Shown here piece after piece: positions 1-9,439 of a DNA stretch of 64,000 nucleotides. The notes under the pieces were generated by a model. The model made no database searches and was not told where the DNA came from. It was given only the letters and a program-made list of their open reading frames with translations. The stretch comes from Agilicoccus flavus (GTDB lineage: Bacteria; Actinomycetota; Actinomycetes; Actinomycetales; Dermatophilaceae): contig NZ_JACYXE010000009.1 in the NCBI RefSeq assembly GCF_014857905.1, positions 1-64,000 of the forward strand, in the 5' to 3' direction. Each line of letters opens with the position of its first letter. Within the stretch, counting starts at the first letter, position 1. The translations under genes were made by a program, and so were the position numbers.

Positions 1-114
1 GCTCACGCTCTGAACAACCGGCCCCGCAAGATCCTCGGCTGGCGAACCCCCGCCGAGGTCTTCGAAGAGCAACTACGCTCGCTCCCACAGACCGGTGTTG
101 CAACGACCCCTTGA
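1..114 (+). pseudogene. IS30-family transposase, C-terminal remnant
   Basis: The window opens inside a reading frame of 38 codons ending at TGA 112-114. Its product carries the typical end of an IS30 DDE transposase: LNNRPRKILGWRTPAEVFEE, followed by a short tail. Everything upstream lies outside the window, so it could be the tail of an intact element or a fragment. The stop is followed at once by IS3-type coding sequence in another frame, which points to a junction between two elements. Assignment rests on the N-RPR-LGW-TP motif, which is characteristic of the family. Confidence 0.75.
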
Positions 115-412
115 ACTCGCCCAATTTCGAGCCCGTAAATATATCCACGCTCTGAGCCGTCATGGCCTGGTCGGGTCGATGGGACGGGTCGGCGCGGCCG
201 GCGACAACGCGGCGATGGAGACCTTCTTCGCGCTACTGCAGAAGAACGTCCTTGACCGCAAGCGGTGGCACACCCGCGAGGAACTGCGCATCGCGATTGT
301 CACCTGGATTGAGCGGACCTACCATCGTCGACGCCGACAGACCCGACTCGGACGCGTAACCCCCATCGAGTTTGAGACCATAGCAACCAGTCAGACCGCA
401 ACCGCGGCCTGA
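95..412 (+). pseudogene. IS3-family transposase (OrfB), C-terminal remnant
   Basis: This frame encodes only the last third of an IS3-type DDE integrase core: FRARKYIHALSRHGLVGSMG, then GDNAAMETFFALLQKNVLD with the DNA/E-F signature, then the W-TREELR-AI-TWIERTYHRRR-LG-TPIEFE ending. A functional OrfB is near 280-300 residues, so the catalytic N-terminal part is missing. Real similarity starts about seven residues after the GTG at 95. The fragment is sandwiched between an IS30 tail and a serine recombinase that has lost its own N-terminus, so nested insertion followed by deletion is likely. Confidence 0.8.
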
Positions 413-429
413 CACCCCGACCGTCACCT

Positions 430-1429
<1,000 letters not shown>

Positions 1430-1537
1430 GGATGCGAGACCCAACATTAGCACCGGATCCCACAGACTCCGAATCGGTGCCCGCAGGCACCCTGACCGGC
1501 CACGATGCCGGTCCACGACCGCCCCTGCGGGCGGCCC

Positions 1538-2515
1538 TCAGCCCGCGACGACGCGGGGCTGGCGGCGCTCCTCGTCCCACGCGATCTCGTCGGTGTCGAC
1601 CTCGATCGGGACCGGAACGTCGAGCGGGGGCGGCATCGGGCGCTCGGCCCGCGCCTTGAGCGTGTACGTGGGCGGCGGGACCGGGGTGGGCGCCCAGCCC
1701 GCGTCGCCGTACAGGCGGTCGAACGGCACGTCGGAGGTCTTGAGGACCTTGGCGGCCACGACGGCCGCGGCGGCGGGCGTCTCGGGCGCCTCGGCCGCGG
1801 GCGCCGCGACGACCGGATCGGCGCGCGGCGCGACGTACTCCTGCGCGACCGGCAGCGAGGGGGCGGCGGGGCGGGCCTCGAGCGCCTCGCGACGGGCCTC
1901 GACGGCCTCGCGCTCCCGGCGGCGGCGCTCCGCGGCCGCGACCCGGCGCGCGGCCCGGCGGCGGGCGACGGCGGCCCGGCGCAGCCCCACGAGCAGGAGG
2001 CCGGCGACGGCGAGCGCCGCGACCGGCACGAACCACGGCACGAGGGTCGTCGCGGCGGCCAGCACCCCCGTGACGGCCGCGGTGAGGAGCGAGAGGACGA
2101 GCAGCAGACCCCCGACGCGGGAGGCCCGCGAGGGCCTGGGGCGCGGCGGCGCGAGCGCGTCGGACGGCGCGGTCCGAGCGGACGCGTCTGCGGCGGCGGG
2201 CATCGAACCGGCCTGCACCGCAACGCGATCCCCCGTCGACGCCGACGCGGCAACGGTGGCGGCGTGGTCGGCGGCGAAGACCGCGCCGGAGGCGACGAGC
2301 GGACGCGGACGGGTCAGGCTCGAGGAGGAGACGCGGGCCGACGTCGCCGGCGGGGTGTACGTCACCGCGCGGCGCTGGAGCACCCGCATCTGCGACGAGA
2401 ACCGGTCGACCGAGCGGGCCGTCGCCAGGTACTCCCGGCGGTGTGCCACGTGCACGACGAGATAGGTCGCCCAGATGGCGATGACGGCGACGAAGATGAG
2501 GCTGCTGGGCGACAC
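1538..2515 (-). CDS. sepX: SepX/GlpR-like divisome membrane protein
   Basis: The 325-residue protein has an N-terminal membrane segment (residues about 4-22) followed by a basic motif (HRREYLATARSVDRFSSQM). A disordered alanine- and proline-rich region comes next, then a second pair of hydrophobic segments (about 133-180), a basic helical stretch rich in RRRERE, and an acidic tail. The N-terminal segment plus RFS motif and the position next to rimJ and a moeA-like gene match actinobacterial SepX (Streptomyces) and GlpR, the membrane receptor of gephyrin-like Glp in corynebacteria. These proteins act at the division septum. The GTG start at 2515 is supported by a TAACGT box 7 nt upstream. Function is by family and synteny; sequence conservation outside the N-terminus is poor. 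Confidence 0.7.
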   Translation of the reverse strand: MSPSSLIFVAVIAIWATYLVVHVAHRREYLATARSVDRFSSQMRVLQRRAVTYTPPATSARVSSSSLTRPRPLVASGAVFAADHAATVAASASTGDRVAVQAGSMPAAADASARTAPSDALAPPRPRPSRASRVGGLLLVLSLLTAAVTGVLAAATTLVPWFVPVAALAVAGLLLVGLRRAAVARRRAARRVAAAERRRREREAVEARREALEARPAAPSLPVAQEYVAPRADPVVAAPAAEAPETPAAAAVVAAKVLKTSDVPFDRLYGDAGWAPTPVPPPTYTLKARAERPMPPPLDVPVPIEVDTDEIAWDEERRQPRVVAG

Positions 2516-2522
2516 GACGACA

Positions 2523-2528
2523 ACGTTA
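2523..2528 (-). promoter_or_regulatory. -10 box of a probable leaderless promoter for the sepX-like gene
   Basis: TAACGT on the minus strand lies 7 nt before the GTG at 2515, and no ribosome binding site precedes that codon. The arrangement fits an actinobacterial leaderless transcript and supports this start. No convincing -35 hexamer is visible. Confidence 0.5.
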
Positions 2529-2746
2529 GGCGCCCGAGAGGCCCTACGGCGACAGACACTCCGGGCCGGACGCGCATCGACTTACACGCGTGTAACTCGA
2601 TGCCCTCGGAGGGCGGCGTTCCGCCTGTTCGGGGGCCACCGGCCGGACCCGCCGCGCGGGCACCGGGCAGGGCAGCGCCCGACCACCCCCCGAGACGGGC
2701 CCCGCCACATGCCGGGCACGGCGCGCGCCTGTCGGCCCACGAGGCC

Positions 2747-3367
2747 TCAGACGCGCCCCGATCCGCCCCGCGAGCGCCACGCCTCGAGCAGGGAGGCGCC
2801 GTCGAGATCCAGTGCGGTGAGGGCGAAGCTGCGGTGGTCGCGCCACGCCCCGTCGATGTGGAGGTAGGCGCGTCGCAGCCCCTCGTCCCGGAACCCGAGC
2901 TTCTCGACGACGCGCAGGCTCGCGACGTTCTCCGGGCGCACGTTGACCTCGACGCGGTGCAGGCCGAGGCCGTAGAACGCGTGGTCGACGAGGCCGGCGA
3001 GGGCGAGCGGGGCGATCCCGCGGCCGGCGACGTCCTCGCTCACCCAGTACCCGGCGGCCCCGCCGCGCGCCGCGCCCCAGCCGATGCCGAACAGGTGCAT
3101 CTGGCCGACGAGGCGTCCCTCGAACTCGATGACGAACGGTTGCAGTCGCCCCGCCGCGGCCTCGCGGTCGTAGTGCCGGACGAGGGCGCGGAAGCGGGCC
3201 ACGCCCTGCGGCACCGGGTTCGTCGCCTCCCACGGCGAGAGCCAGCCGCGGTTGCGGGCGCGCAGGCTCTCCCACTCCTGCCGGTCGCGCGGCCGCAGCC
3301 CGCGCAGGACGATCGTCGGCCCGCCCACGTCGCGCAGGGTGATCTGCGTGGGCCACAGCCCCGTCAT
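2747..3367 (-). CDS. RimJ/RimL-type GNAT N-acetyltransferase
   Basis: The 206-residue protein has the GNAT fold of the RimJ/RimL group: an N-terminal strand with LRGLRPRDRQEW, the central VGQMHLFGI strand, the acetyl-CoA pyrophosphate loop region (SEDVAGRGIAPLALAGLVDH), and the C-terminal NVRPENVASLRVVEKLGFRDEG motif. Family members acetylate ribosomal-protein or other N-termini or small amines. The gene sits between mog and the sepX-like gene, 23 bp downstream of mog on the same strand. The rimJ-moeA-sepX neighbourhood is widely conserved in actinobacteria, so a role tied to the Glp/division module is possible, but the substrate is unknown. The 231-bp gap after it (2516-2746) contains nothing recognisable apart from the sepX promoter. 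Confidence 0.85.
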   Translation of the reverse strand: MTGLWPTQITLRDVGGPTIVLRGLRPRDRQEWESLRARNRGWLSPWEATNPVPQGVARFRALVRHYDREAAAGRLQPFVIEFEGRLVGQMHLFGIGWGAARGGAAGYWVSEDVAGRGIAPLALAGLVDHAFYGLGLHRVEVNVRPENVASLRVVEKLGFRDEGLRRAYLHIDGAWRDHRSFALTALDLDGASLLEAWRSRGGSGRV

Positions 3368-3389
3368 CGGGGCTCGCCGCCGCGCGGCA

Positions 3390-3887
3390 TCAGTGGTCTC
3401 CGCCGCGGATCTGATCCAGGGCGTGGCCCAGGATGGGCTCGAGGACGTCGAGGGCGTCGCGAACGCCCCCGGTCGACCCGGGGAGGTTGACGACGAGGGT
3501 GGTTCCGGCGAGCCCCGCCAGCCCGCGGGAGAGCACGGCCGTCGGCACGCCCTTGGCCACCCCCGCCGCCCGGATCGCCTCGGCGATGCCGGGGATCTGC
3601 GCGTCGAGGAGCGGGCGCGTCGCCTCGGGGGTCCGGTCGGTCGGGGTCAGGCCCGTCCCGCCGGTGGTGACGACGAGGGCGACCCCCGCCCCGATCGCGG
3701 CGCGCAGGGCGTCCGCGACCGGCTCGCCGTCGGGGACGACGACGGGGTCGGGCACGTCGAGACCGGCCGCGCGCAGCCGCTCGACGACGATCGGGCCTGC
3801 CCGGTCGGGGTAGACGCCCGCGCTCGCGCGGTTCGAGCACGTGATGACCCGCGCGGCGCGCGGGGCGGGCGGGGCGGGCACGGTCAC
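3390..3887 (-). CDS. mog: Molybdopterin adenylyltransferase (Mog/MoaB family)
   Basis: This 165-residue MogA/MoaB/CinA-fold protein would adenylylate molybdopterin before molybdenum insertion. Visible family motifs are ITCSNRASAG near the N-terminus, VVTTGGTGLTPTDRTPEAT (the TTGGTG substrate-binding loop) in the middle, and VVNLPGSTGGVRDAL near the C-terminus. Length is typical. The GTG start at 3887 overlaps the TGA of moaC as GTGA, so translation is probably coupled. It is the third gene of the moeA-moaC-mog run, which supports a genuine cofactor function for this block. Confidence 0.9.
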   Translation of the reverse strand: MTVPAPPAPRAARVITCSNRASAGVYPDRAGPIVVERLRAAGLDVPDPVVVPDGEPVADALRAAIGAGVALVVTTGGTGLTPTDRTPEATRPLLDAQIPGIAEAIRAAGVAKGVPTAVLSRGLAGLAGTTLVVNLPGSTGGVRDALDVLEPILGHALDQIRGGDH

Positions 3888-4351
3888 TCGACCCAGTCCC
3901 CGGAGCGCCCACCGGACTTGGCCGTGACGCGGACGTCGGTGATGCGGGCGTGCTTGTCGACCGCCTTGACCATGTCGATGAGCGCGAGCGCCGCCACGGC
4001 GACGCAGGTCAGCGCCTCCATCTCGATCCCGGTGCGGTCGGCGGTCGCGACCTGCGCGGTGATGTCGACGCCGTCGTCGAGCACGTCGAGGTCGACGGTC
4101 ACGGCGTGGATCGCGACGGGGTGCGCGAGCGGCACGAGGTCGGGGGTGCGCTTCGCGGCCTGGAGCCCGGCGATGCGGGCCACCGCGAGGGCGTCCCCCT
4201 TGGGGACCCGGCCGTCACGCAGGGCCGCGATCGCCGCCGGGGAGAGCAGGACCCGTCCCGCGGCGCTCGCGCGGCGGGCGGTGACCGGCTTGGCGCTGAC
4301 GTCGACCATGTGGGCCGTCCCGTCGGCGCGGACGTGGGTGAGATCGCTCAT
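3884..4351 (-). CDS. moaC: Cyclic pyranopterin monophosphate synthase MoaC
   Basis: The 155-residue protein carries MoaC hallmarks: MVDVSAKPVTARRA at the start, KGDALAVARIAGLQAAKRT, LVPLAHP with the conserved histidine, TGIEMEALTCVAVAAL, DMVKAVDK and KSGGRSGDW at the C-terminus. It converts the MoaA product to cyclic pyranopterin monophosphate in molybdopterin synthesis. The ATG at 4351 overlaps the moeA stop by ATGA, and its own stop overlaps the mog start. No moaA, moaD or moaE is in the window, so those steps must be encoded elsewhere. Confidence 0.95.
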   Translation of the reverse strand: MSDLTHVRADGTAHMVDVSAKPVTARRASAAGRVLLSPAAIAALRDGRVPKGDALAVARIAGLQAAKRTPDLVPLAHPVAIHAVTVDLDVLDDGVDITAQVATADRTGIEMEALTCVAVAALALIDMVKAVDKHARITDVRVTAKSGGRSGDWVE

Positions 4352-5667
4352 CGCGGCCCTCCGACCAGCTCGGGTCCGGCGAACCCGGACCGCTCCTCGT
4401 CGTCCTCGTAGCGGATCGGCCCGATGGGCAGGCACAGGACGTCCTGCCCCGGCACGACGCGGGTCGTCTCCGGCGGCACGACCATGAGCGCGTTGGCGGC
4501 CGCGAGCGAGCCGAGCATGTGGGAACCCTGCCCGCCCGCCGCCGCCACCGTGTGGTGCGTGGTGGTCCGGCGCAGCACGCCGCGCGCGAACTGGGTCTTG
4601 CCCTCGGGCGAGGTGAAGGAGTCGTCGGCGACGGCGCGCACCAGGCGTGTCTCGTGCGCGCGGCGCCCGGCCATGACCCGCAGGGCGGGTGCGACGAACA
4701 CCTCGAAGGAGACCATCGCGCTCACGGGGTTGCCCGGCAGCGTGAAGACGGGCGTGGCGCCCGCGCCGATGGTCCCGAACCCCTGCGGCTTGCCGGGCTG
4801 CATCGCGACCTTCGTGAACTCCACCGTGCCGAGCCGGCTCAGCGCCGCCTTGACCGCGTCGTAGACGCCCATGCTCACCCCGCCCGTCGTGACGATCGCG
4901 TCGGCGTGGCCGGCGGCGTCGTCCAGGGCCGCGAGCACGGCGTCCTCCGTGTCGACGACGCCGCGGACCAGCTCGGCGGTGAAGCCGGCCTCGCGGGCGG
5001 CGGTGACGAGCATGAGCGAGTTGGAGTCGACGAGCTGCCCGGGCCCCGGCTCGACGCCCGGCGGCACGAGCTCGTCGCCCGTGCTGACGACGACGACGTG
5101 CGGGACCCTGACGGCGGGCACCCGCCCGTGCCCCGAGGCCGCGAGCACCGCGATCTGGCGGGCGCCGAGCCGGGTGCCGGCGGTCAGGACGGTGTCGCCG
5201 GCGCGCAGGTCGGTGCCGCGGCGCCGCACGTGGGCGCCGGCGGGGGCCGTGATGCGCACCTCGCGCGCGCCGCCGTCGGAGTTCTCGACGGGGACCACCG
5301 CGTCCGCGCCCGCGGGCATCGGCGCCCCGGTCATGACGCGGACGCACCGTCCGGAGGCGACGGGCGTCGGGTCCGCGCAGCCGGCGGGGACGTCCCCGTC
5401 GACGGGCAACGTGACCGGCGAGGCGGCGCTCGCGCGGGCGACGTCGGCCGCGCGCACCGCGTAGCCGTCCATCGCGGAGTTGTCGAAGCCCGGCAGGTCG
5501 AGGCGGGAGATCGCGTCGCGGGCGAGCACCGCCCCCGCGGCGTCGGGGAGATCGAGCTCGACGACGTCGAGGCGCCGCACCGCCCCCAGGATCGACTCGA
5601 GGTGTTCGGCGACGGAGATCATGGCTCCCCGGGGGCCGGTCGCGTCGGGTCCGCTGCTCTCCGCCAT
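4348..5667 (-). CDS. moeA: MoeA/gephyrin-like molybdopterin molybdotransferase (Glp candidate)
   Basis: The 439-residue protein has the full MoeA layout. Domains I/II contain LPGFDNSAMDGYA and RVMTGAPMPAGADAVVPVE. Domain III contains VVVVSTGDELV and VTTGGVSMGVYDAVK. Domain IV contains PGKPQGFG and TLPGNPVSAMVSFEVFV. The enzyme ligates molybdenum to adenylylated molybdopterin. Because it neighbours rimJ- and sepX/glpR-like genes, it may also or instead be the division-linked paralogue Glp; coupling to moaC and mog favours a catalytic role, and both are possible. ATG 5667 is chosen because TATCGT lies 6 nt upstream; ATG 5622 is an alternative with a close GGGGAG. Confidence 0.92.
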   Translation of the reverse strand: MAESSGPDATGPRGAMISVAEHLESILGAVRRLDVVELDLPDAAGAVLARDAISRLDLPGFDNSAMDGYAVRAADVARASAASPVTLPVDGDVPAGCADPTPVASGRCVRVMTGAPMPAGADAVVPVENSDGGAREVRITAPAGAHVRRRGTDLRAGDTVLTAGTRLGARQIAVLAASGHGRVPAVRVPHVVVVSTGDELVPPGVEPGPGQLVDSNSLMLVTAAREAGFTAELVRGVVDTEDAVLAALDDAAGHADAIVTTGGVSMGVYDAVKAALSRLGTVEFTKVAMQPGKPQGFGTIGAGATPVFTLPGNPVSAMVSFEVFVAPALRVMAGRRAHETRLVRAVADDSFTSPEGKTQFARGVLRRTTTHHTVAAAGGQGSHMLGSLAAANALMVVPPETTRVVPGQDVLCLPIGPIRYEDDEERSGFAGPELVGGPR

Positions 5668-5673
5668 GTCGGC

Positions 5674-5679
5674 ACGATA
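5674..5679 (-). promoter_or_regulatory. -10 box of a probable leaderless promoter for moeA
   Basis: TATCGT on the minus strand is 6 nt before ATG 5667. It lies in the 73-bp divergent gap shared with the 5-formyl-THF cyclo-ligase gene and decides between two in-frame starts of moeA. Confidence 0.45.
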
Positions 5680-5740
5680 GCGCGGGCCCCTGCGCGCCCG
5701 GCGGCCCTCGCCTCGGGCGCAGCCGCGGCACGATGGGTCC

Positions 5741-6493
5741 ATGGCGGATCGCGAGCATGCGCAGGAGAGGCCTGCCCCGGCGGGCCGGGCGTCGGCGGGG
5801 CCGACGACGGACGAGGGGGCGGAGGACGAGCAGACCGCGGGCGCGAAGCGTCAGGTGCGGCGGCGGCTGCGGGCGGGGCGCGCGCACCACTACGCCGCCC
5901 CCGGGGCCGCCTCGGCGCGGGCCGCCGACGCGCGGCGTCTCGCGCAGGCCGGCCTGGCGCTCGCCGACCGGCTGGGCGCCGACGTCGTCGGGCTCTTCGA
6001 CGCGCTGCCGACCGAGCCCCCCACCCAGGAACTCGGCCGGGCCCTGACCGACTCGGGCCGCCGGGTCCTGCTGCCCCGGATGCTCGCCGACCGCGACCTG
6101 ACCTGGCACGACCTGCACCGGGTCGAACCGGTCGACCCCGCCGAACCGGACGCCGCACCCGCGTCGGCGGACGCTGCCCGGTTCGTCCTCGGCGAGGACC
6201 TCGGCCGGGAGGCGATCGGCGCGGCCGGACTCGTCTTCGTCCCGGCGCTCGCGGTGGACCGGACCGGGCGGCGCCTCGGCCAGGGCGGCGGCAGCTACGA
6301 CCGCGCGCTCGCCCGGGTGTCCGCCGGCGCACTCCTCGTCGCGATCGTCCACGACGACGAGGTGCTCGAGGCCGTGCCCGTCGAGGCGCACGACCGGCGG
6401 GTCGACGCCCGGCTCACGCCGCACGGCGGGTTCGCCGGATGGACAGGCGACGCATCGGGGGCGACCAGCACGGACAATGGGGCAGGTGGGTGA
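5741..6493 (+). CDS. 5-formyltetrahydrofolate cyclo-ligase
   Basis: The 250-residue protein converts 5-formyl-THF to 5,10-methenyl-THF using ATP. It shows the KRQVRRRLR start of the domain (residues about 36-44), GADVVGLFDALPTEPPT, FVPALAVDRTGRRLGQGGGSYDRAL (the GxGGGxYD nucleotide/substrate loop) and the late HDDEVLEAVPVEAHDRRVD strand. About 35 disordered N-terminal residues precede the domain, so a later start cannot be excluded. It is divergent from moeA across 73 bp, a common arrangement in actinobacteria, although the galU gene often found here is absent. A serine/glycine-rich tail follows the domain. Confidence 0.9.
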   Translation: MADREHAQERPAPAGRASAGPTTDEGAEDEQTAGAKRQVRRRLRAGRAHHYAAPGAASARAADARRLAQAGLALADRLGADVVGLFDALPTEPPTQELGRALTDSGRRVLLPRMLADRDLTWHDLHRVEPVDPAEPDAAPASADAARFVLGEDLGREAIGAAGLVFVPALAVDRTGRRLGQGGGSYDRALARVSAGALLVAIVHDDEVLEAVPVEAHDRRVDARLTPHGGFAGWTGDASGATSTDNGAGG

Positions 6494-6532
6494 CCGGCAC
6501 CGGGTCGCACGACGGGTGAGAGGGAGGGCGGA

Positions 6533-8092
6533 GTGGGTGACGTAGCCGCGGGTTTCACCATCCACGACCTCGACGTCGTCCTGGCGGTCGGGGCGGCCGT
6601 CGTCATCGTCGCGGTCGCGGCCGTGCGCCTCTCCGCCCGCACCGGCCTCCCGTCGCTCCTGCTCTACCTGCTCATCGGCGTGCTCCTCGGCGAGGCCGGT
6701 CTCGGCATCCAGTTCGAGTCGATGAACCTCTCCCGCGTGCTCGGCTACGTCGCGCTCATCCTCATCCTCGCGGAGGGTGGGCTGACGACCTCGTGGTCGG
6801 CCATCAAGTCCGCGGTGGCGCCCGCCGCCATGCTCGCGACCGTCGGCGTGGCCGTGTCGATCGTCGTCCTCGGCGCGATCGCGCACGTCCTGCTCGGGCT
6901 CGACTGGCAGACGGCGATGCTCGTCGCCGCCATCTTGTCCTCGACCGACGCGGCGGCCGTCTTCTCGGTGCTGCGTGACGTCCGACCGAGTCCGCGCCTC
7001 GCCGGCATCCTCGAGGCCGAGTCGGGGTTCAACGACGCTCCCGTGGTCCTCGTCGTCGTCGCGCTGTCGACGTCGCTCGCCCCCGGGGTGCAGGCCGAAC
7101 CGATCCCCGAGGTCGTCGCGCTCGTGGCGGCCGAGCTCGTCGGTGGCACGCTCGTCGGGCTCGGGGTCGGCTACGTGGCCGTCCGCCTCATGCGCAACCT
7201 CGGCTCGACGGCGTCCGGTCTGTTCCCCATCGGGGTCATCGCCTGGCTCGTCCTCGCCTACGCCGTCGCCGCGCTCGCGCACTCGAGCGGGTTCATCGCC
7301 GTCTACCTCGCGGGCCTCGTCATCGGCAACGCCGCCCTCCCCCACCGCACGACGACGCGCGGGTTCGCGCAGGCCCTCGGCTGGTTCGCGCAGATCGGGC
7401 TCTTCGTCATGCTCGGGCTCCTCGCGACGCCGTCGGAGCTGCTGCCCCAGCTCGTGCCCGCCGTCCTGCTCGGGCTCGGGCTCCTCCTCATCGCCCGACC
7501 GGCCTCCGTCATCGTCACGATGACCCCGTTCCGGGTGCCGTGGCGGGAGCAGGCGTTCCTGTCGTGGGCGGGCCTGCGGGGGGCCGTCCCCATCGTGCTC
7601 GCGACGGTTCCCGTCATCACCGGGGTCCGTGGCGTCGAGTGGATCTTCAACCTCGTCTTCGTGCTCGTCGTCGTGTTCACGCTCGTGCAGGCCCCGACCC
7701 TGCCCCTCGTCGCCCGGCTGCTGCGCCTGTCCGACCCCGAGCAGGCCGTCAACCTCGACATCGAGGCCACGCCCCTGGACGAGGTCGGCGTCGAGCTTCT
7801 CGAGGTCAAGGTCGGCGCCGACTCCCGGCTGCACGGCGTCGAGGTGTTCGAGCTGCGCCTGCCCCCGGGCTCCGACGTCTCGCTCGTCGTGCGCGACGAG
7901 GAGGCGTTCGTGCCCTCGCCCCACACGGTGCTGCGCCGCGGCGACCAGCTCCTGCTCGTCGTCCCCCGCGCCTCCCGCGCCGCGGCCGAGCAGCGGCTGC
8001 ACGCCGTCGACGAGTCGGGGCGCCTCTCGGGGTGGTCGGCCGGGCGCAGCCGCGACGTCTCCGCGCGACGCCCTCCGCCCGGGCCCGCCTGA
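6533..8092 (+). CDS. CPA1-type potassium/proton antiporter with TrkA_C domain (NhaP2/CvrA-like)
   Basis: The 519-residue protein has about 12-13 membrane segments over residues 8-395. These carry exchanger motifs including LLYLLIGVLLGEAGLG, ILILAEGGL, ILSSTDAAAVFSVLRD and ESGFNDAPVV (the acidic ND site), and WAGLRGAVPIVLA. A cytosolic TrkA_C-like domain follows (about 415-490, ELLEVKVGADSRLHGVEVFE to LRRGDQLLLVVP). Proteins of this build exchange K+ (or Na+) for H+ and are gated through the C-terminal domain. GTG 6533 follows a GAGGGAGGGCGGA purine tract that can act as ribosome binding site. Confidence 0.92.
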   Translation: MGDVAAGFTIHDLDVVLAVGAAVVIVAVAAVRLSARTGLPSLLLYLLIGVLLGEAGLGIQFESMNLSRVLGYVALILILAEGGLTTSWSAIKSAVAPAAMLATVGVAVSIVVLGAIAHVLLGLDWQTAMLVAAILSSTDAAAVFSVLRDVRPSPRLAGILEAESGFNDAPVVLVVVALSTSLAPGVQAEPIPEVVALVAAELVGGTLVGLGVGYVAVRLMRNLGSTASGLFPIGVIAWLVLAYAVAALAHSSGFIAVYLAGLVIGNAALPHRTTTRGFAQALGWFAQIGLFVMLGLLATPSELLPQLVPAVLLGLGLLLIARPASVIVTMTPFRVPWREQAFLSWAGLRGAVPIVLATVPVITGVRGVEWIFNLVFVLVVVFTLVQAPTLPLVARLLRLSDPEQAVNLDIEATPLDEVGVELLEVKVGADSRLHGVEVFELRLPPGSDVSLVVRDEEAFVPSPHTVLRRGDQLLLVVPRASRAAAEQRLHAVDESGRLSGWSAGRSRDVSARRPPPGPA

Positions 8093-8121
8093 CGCGCCCG
8101 GTCGTGGGTGCGGTGGCGGCA

Positions 8122-8149
8122 TGGAACCGCCGCCCCGCGTGTTTACACT
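8122..8149 (+). promoter_or_regulatory. Candidate sigma70-type promoter upstream of the FmdB gene
   Basis: TGGAAC (8122-8127) and TACACT (8144-8149) are separated by 16 bp in an otherwise very GC-rich gap. They would give a leader of about 80 nt before ATG 8237. The -35 match is only partial. Confidence 0.35.
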
Positions 8150-8236
8150 TCCGAGCGTCACCGACGCGAACCGACCGACGCGCACGGCGGCGGGGCCCGC
8201 GCCCCGCGACCCCCTGCGACCCGCGAGAGAGAACCG

Positions 8237-8578
8237 ATGCCCACCTACGCCTACGCCTGCACGCAGTGCCCGCACACCTTCGACGTCGTCCAGTCCTTCT
8301 CGGACGACGCGTTGACGACCTGCCCCGAGTGCGAGGGACGCCTGCGCAAGGTGTTCAACGCCGTCGGCGTCGTGTTCAAGGGGTCCGGGTTCTACCGGAC
8401 CGACTCCCGCGCCGGCGCCTCCGGCACCGACGGCTCGAAGAGCTCGGGCTCGAACGGGTCCGGGTCCACCGGCTCGGGGTCGGAATCGAAGAGCTCGTCG
8501 ACGACGTCGAAGGGCGGGGACTCCGGTTCGTCGTCCACCTCGTCGGCCTCGACCTCGTCCGCCGCCACCGCCTCCTGA
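8237..8578 (+). CDS. FmdB/CxxC_CxxC_SSSS family zinc-ribbon protein
   Basis: The 113-residue protein starts with the FmdB-type ribbon MPTYAYACTQCPHTFDVVQS, its second CPEC pair (residues about 34-37) and the RKVFNAVGVVFKGSGFYRTD motif that defines the family. The last 55 residues are almost only S, G, T, K and D, which is usual for the actinobacterial branch. The function of this family is not known; a nucleic-acid or regulatory role has been suggested from the ribbon. It is followed by the SAF-domain gene and mscL, a recurring actinobacterial order. Confidence 0.9.
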   Translation: MPTYAYACTQCPHTFDVVQSFSDDALTTCPECEGRLRKVFNAVGVVFKGSGFYRTDSRAGASGTDGSKSSGSNGSGSTGSGSESKSSSTTSKGGDSGSSSTSSASTSSAATAS

Positions 8579-8691
8579 CGTCCCGGGCACGACGCCCACA
8601 GGACGTCGCGGCGGGCCGCCGGTCGGGGGCTCGTCCCCGCGCGGTCCGTCGCTCGGGTGGCGTCCGGCGGCCCCGGACCTAGCGTCGGGCC

Positions 8692-9384
8692 ATGCTCTCC
8701 GCCGGCCCGCCCGACCCGTTCCACCCCTCACCGGGCGCCACCGCCTCGCGTCGTGCGCCGAGCGGCCGGCGTGGCCTGTACCTGCGGAGTCGGCTGCGCA
8801 AGGCGCTCGCCGCGGTGGCGGTCGGGGTCGCCGCCTGGTTCGGGGTCGGGGCGGCGGTCGGCACCGGCGACCGGGTCGAGGTGCTCGCCGCCCGCACCGA
8901 CCTGGCCCCCGGCCACGTCCTCGCCGCCGGCGACCTCGTGACCGTGCGGGTCGACCCCGGCGCCGCCCCGGCCCAGGGCGTCTCCGAGCCGGGCGAACTC
9001 GTGGGGCGCGCGGTGACCGGCGCCGTCGGCGCCGGCGAGATGCTCACGCGCCGCCGGGTGCATCCCGCGAGCGCCTACGCCTCGCTCGGGCGTGGCGCCC
9101 GCGCGGTGCATCTCCCGGTCGGCGACCCGGGCAGCCTCGACCTCGTGCGCGCCGGCGACCGCATCGACGTCGTCTCGCTCGACACGGGCGTCGTCGTCGG
9201 CACCGACCTGCTCGTCCTCGACGTCGACGCGCCGTCGGCCGCCGGTGGGCCGCTCGCCTCCGGGGGCGGCCCGGCCCGCGGTCTCGTCGTCGCGGCTCCA
9301 CCGGACGGGCTGCGCGCTCTGGTGCCCGCCGCGGCCCGCGGGGGCGGCGACGGCGTCCACATCGCGCTGCGGCCCGGCCGCTGA
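8692..9384 (+). CDS. SAF-domain protein, CpaB/RcpC-like
   Basis: The 230-residue protein has a basic N-terminus, one membrane segment (residues about 38-57) and a SAF domain (about 60-130: VEVLAARTDLAPGHVLAAGD, then GRAVTGAVGAGEMLTRRRV). A CpaB-like region follows that ends in HIALRPGR. CpaB homologues help assemble Flp pili outside the membrane, but no pilus gene is present nearby, so a role as a general envelope chaperone is equally possible. ATG 8692 is preceded by TAGCGT with 6 nt spacing and no Shine-Dalgarno sequence, which suggests a leaderless transcript. Confidence 0.8.
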   Translation: MLSAGPPDPFHPSPGATASRRAPSGRRGLYLRSRLRKALAAVAVGVAAWFGVGAAVGTGDRVEVLAARTDLAPGHVLAAGDLVTVRVDPGAAPAQGVSEPGELVGRAVTGAVGAGEMLTRRRVHPASAYASLGRGARAVHLPVGDPGSLDLVRAGDRIDVVSLDTGVVVGTDLLVLDVDAPSAAGGPLASGGGPARGLVVAAPPDGLRALVPAAARGGGDGVHIALRPGR

Positions 9385-9439
9385 GCTGTGGGGGCGCGAC
9401 TTTGCTCAACGGTGGACACCTGTCAAGGGCTGGAGGCCC

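Noticed and set aside
3884-8731. A 1615-codon open frame on the minus strand
   Set aside because: Only its last 155 codons are real (moaC). The rest is antisense or out of frame to moeA, the cyclo-ligase, antiporter and FmdB genes; its composition (R, G, P, A) is typical of shadow frames in high-GC DNA.
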